From contig CAKOAU010000006.1 of the NCBI GenBank assembly GCA_932521035.1, forward strand, positions 62,001-126,000: a DNA stretch of 64,000 nucleotides, given 5' to 3'. This stretch comes from Oscheius dolichura. Lineage: Eukaryota > Nematoda > Chromadorea > Rhabditida > Rhabditidae. The notes beneath the pieces were generated by a model. It saw only the letters and a list, made by a program, of their open reading frames with translations. It made no database searches and was not told where the DNA came from. Positions 63,122 to 64,000 of the stretch are shown here, one piece after another (the stretch's first letter is position 1; the number at the start of each line of letters is the position of its first letter). Position numbers and translations under genes: made by a program.

Positions 63122-63807
63122 TTGGGCTATAAAACGCTATTCGGTCAGCGAACCCTATTCGATCTTGGATTATTCGTACTCTACTCGTCGAGCTCTACAA
63201 GAAGAGTGGTCGAACGTTCTCCAATCATTAGGCTTTTATTCCGTACTGGCCTGTTCAAATTTCCCAAGAGATTTGTATTGGCTTAAACCCTGGTTTATGA
63301 TCTAGGAGCCATAACGTGGCTCAAAGGCGTCCTCCTGTGACGGGAGCTAGTTTTTTAGACTCAGCTCGATGAGGCGGTTCGAATGAGTACAAATTCGAAC
63401 CTTCTACCCTCTTTTCCAAAAACTGCCCCATATTACTGTACCTTTTTCTGGATTATAATAGTTTTTGGGCTATAAAACGCTGTTCGGTCAGACAACCCTA
63501 TTAGCTCTGTGGTTATTCGTACTCTACTCGTCGAGCTCTACAAGAAGAGTGGTCGAACGTTCTCGAATCATTAGGCTTTTATTCCGTACTGGCCTGTTCA
63601 AATTTCCCAAGAGATTTGTATTGGCTTAAACCCTGGTTTATGATCTAGGAGCCATAACGTGGCTCAAAGGCGTCCTCCTGTGACGGGAGCTAGTTTTTTA
63701 GACTCAGCTCGATGAGGCGGTTCGAATGAGTACAAATTCGAACCACCTACCCTCTTTTCCAAAAACTGCCCCATATTACTGTACCTTTTTCTGGATTATA
63801 ATAGTTT
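63122..63807 (+). repeat. Two long monomers matching 58720-59405
   Basis: C-block CCAAT monomer with 433 T, then a 169 G monomer with 432 A, the same pair as 4402 bp upstream (13 monomers minus the 57-bp deletion). No gene. Confidence 0.9.
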
Positions 63808-64000
63808 TTGGGCTATAAAACGCTATTCGGTCAGCGAACCCTATTCGATCTTGGATTATTCGTACTCTACTCGTCGAGCTCTACCAGAAGAGTGGTCGAA
63901 CGTTCTCCAATCAGTAGGCTTTTATTCCGTACTGGCCTGTTCAAATTTCCCAAGAGATTTGTATTGGCTTAAACCCTGGTTTATGATCTAGGAGCCATAA
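63808..64000 (+). repeat. Partial long monomer at right window edge
   Basis: First 193 bases of a long monomer (it reads AAACCCTGG, so it is not short). C block, CCAAT change, and the private A to C at 63885 shared with 59483. The array continues beyond the window. Confidence 0.95.

Larger units (their letters stand above)
1..64000 (+). repeat. Satellite DNA array of mixed 343-bp and 191-bp monomers
   Basis: The entire window is a direct tandem repeat with no interruption and no inverted monomers. Taking TTGGGCTATAAAACGC as monomer start, 162 long and 43 short complete monomers run from 152 to 63807. The sum closes exactly (162 x 343 + 43 x 191 minus 66 minus 57 = 63656). Monomers differ from one another at only a few sites, so they are very highly similar. 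GC is about 43%. No stretch of unrelated sequence is present, so neither array edge is in the window. Such arrays are typical of centromeric, pericentromeric or subtelomeric heterochromatin in eukaryotes; which applies here cannot be told. I do not recognise the family. Confidence 0.98.

Noticed and set aside
63105-63305. 66-codon open frame starting at ATG
   Set aside because: The ATG is created by the filler of a deletion; the rest is ordinary satellite.
1-64000. CRISPR array
   Set aside because: Units are 191 and 343 bp and nearly identical throughout, with no short repeats alternating with unique spacers.

Overview
The whole 64 kb window is one uninterrupted, head-to-tail satellite DNA array. 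I find no credible protein gene, rRNA, tRNA, transposon or CRISPR array, and no unique flanking sequence. All monomers face the same way. Two sizes are mixed: a long monomer of 343 bp and a short one of 191 bp. The short one is the long one without a 152-bp internal segment. With each monomer started at TTGGGCTATAAAACGC, I count 162 long and 43 short complete monomers, plus a partial short at the left edge (1-151) and a partial long at the right edge (63808-64000). All spacings are exact sums of 343 and 191 except in two damaged monomers, one 66 bp and one 57 bp short. An array like this points to a eukaryotic heterochromatic or centromeric region. The species cannot be told from sequence alone. 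GC is about 43%, and CpG is not depleted in the consensus (16 seen, about 16 expected by hand count), which gives no sign of long-term heavy CpG methylation.

Layout. Zone 1 (1-24711) has mixed monomer classes and large segmental duplications, notably a 4003-bp tandem duplication (about 7.1-11.1 and 11.1-15.1 kb), 877-bp short-long-long units, and two 2440-bp strings spaced 3126 bp apart. Zone 2 (24712-39542) is very uniform: all 36 long monomers belong to one class. It holds three 1754-bp higher-order repeats, nine consecutive long monomers of one type (32262-35348) and a 1220-bp tandem duplication. Zone 3 (39543-64000) has its own variants, a 1029-bp trimer duplication, runs of consecutive short monomers, six tandem 534-bp short-long dimers (53076-56279), and a more diverse last 6 kb that shares haplotype blocks with the 43-kb region.

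Monomer anatomy suggests more than passive DNA. Each monomer has a TATAAAA box, a perfect three-unit heat-shock element (GAAcgTTCtcGAA) and an inverted CCAAT core. In the short monomer these are spaced like a promoter reading into the next monomer. In about 30 monomers one base change breaks the third heat-shock unit and creates a direct CCAAT box. The segment found only in long monomers is packed with five inverted repeats. Stem substitutions there keep pairing as G-U wobble only in plus-strand RNA, the direction in which the TATA box points. The working hypothesis, which is inference, is a satellite that can make a heat-inducible, structured plus-strand RNA, homogenised by unequal crossing-over whose junctions can still be read.
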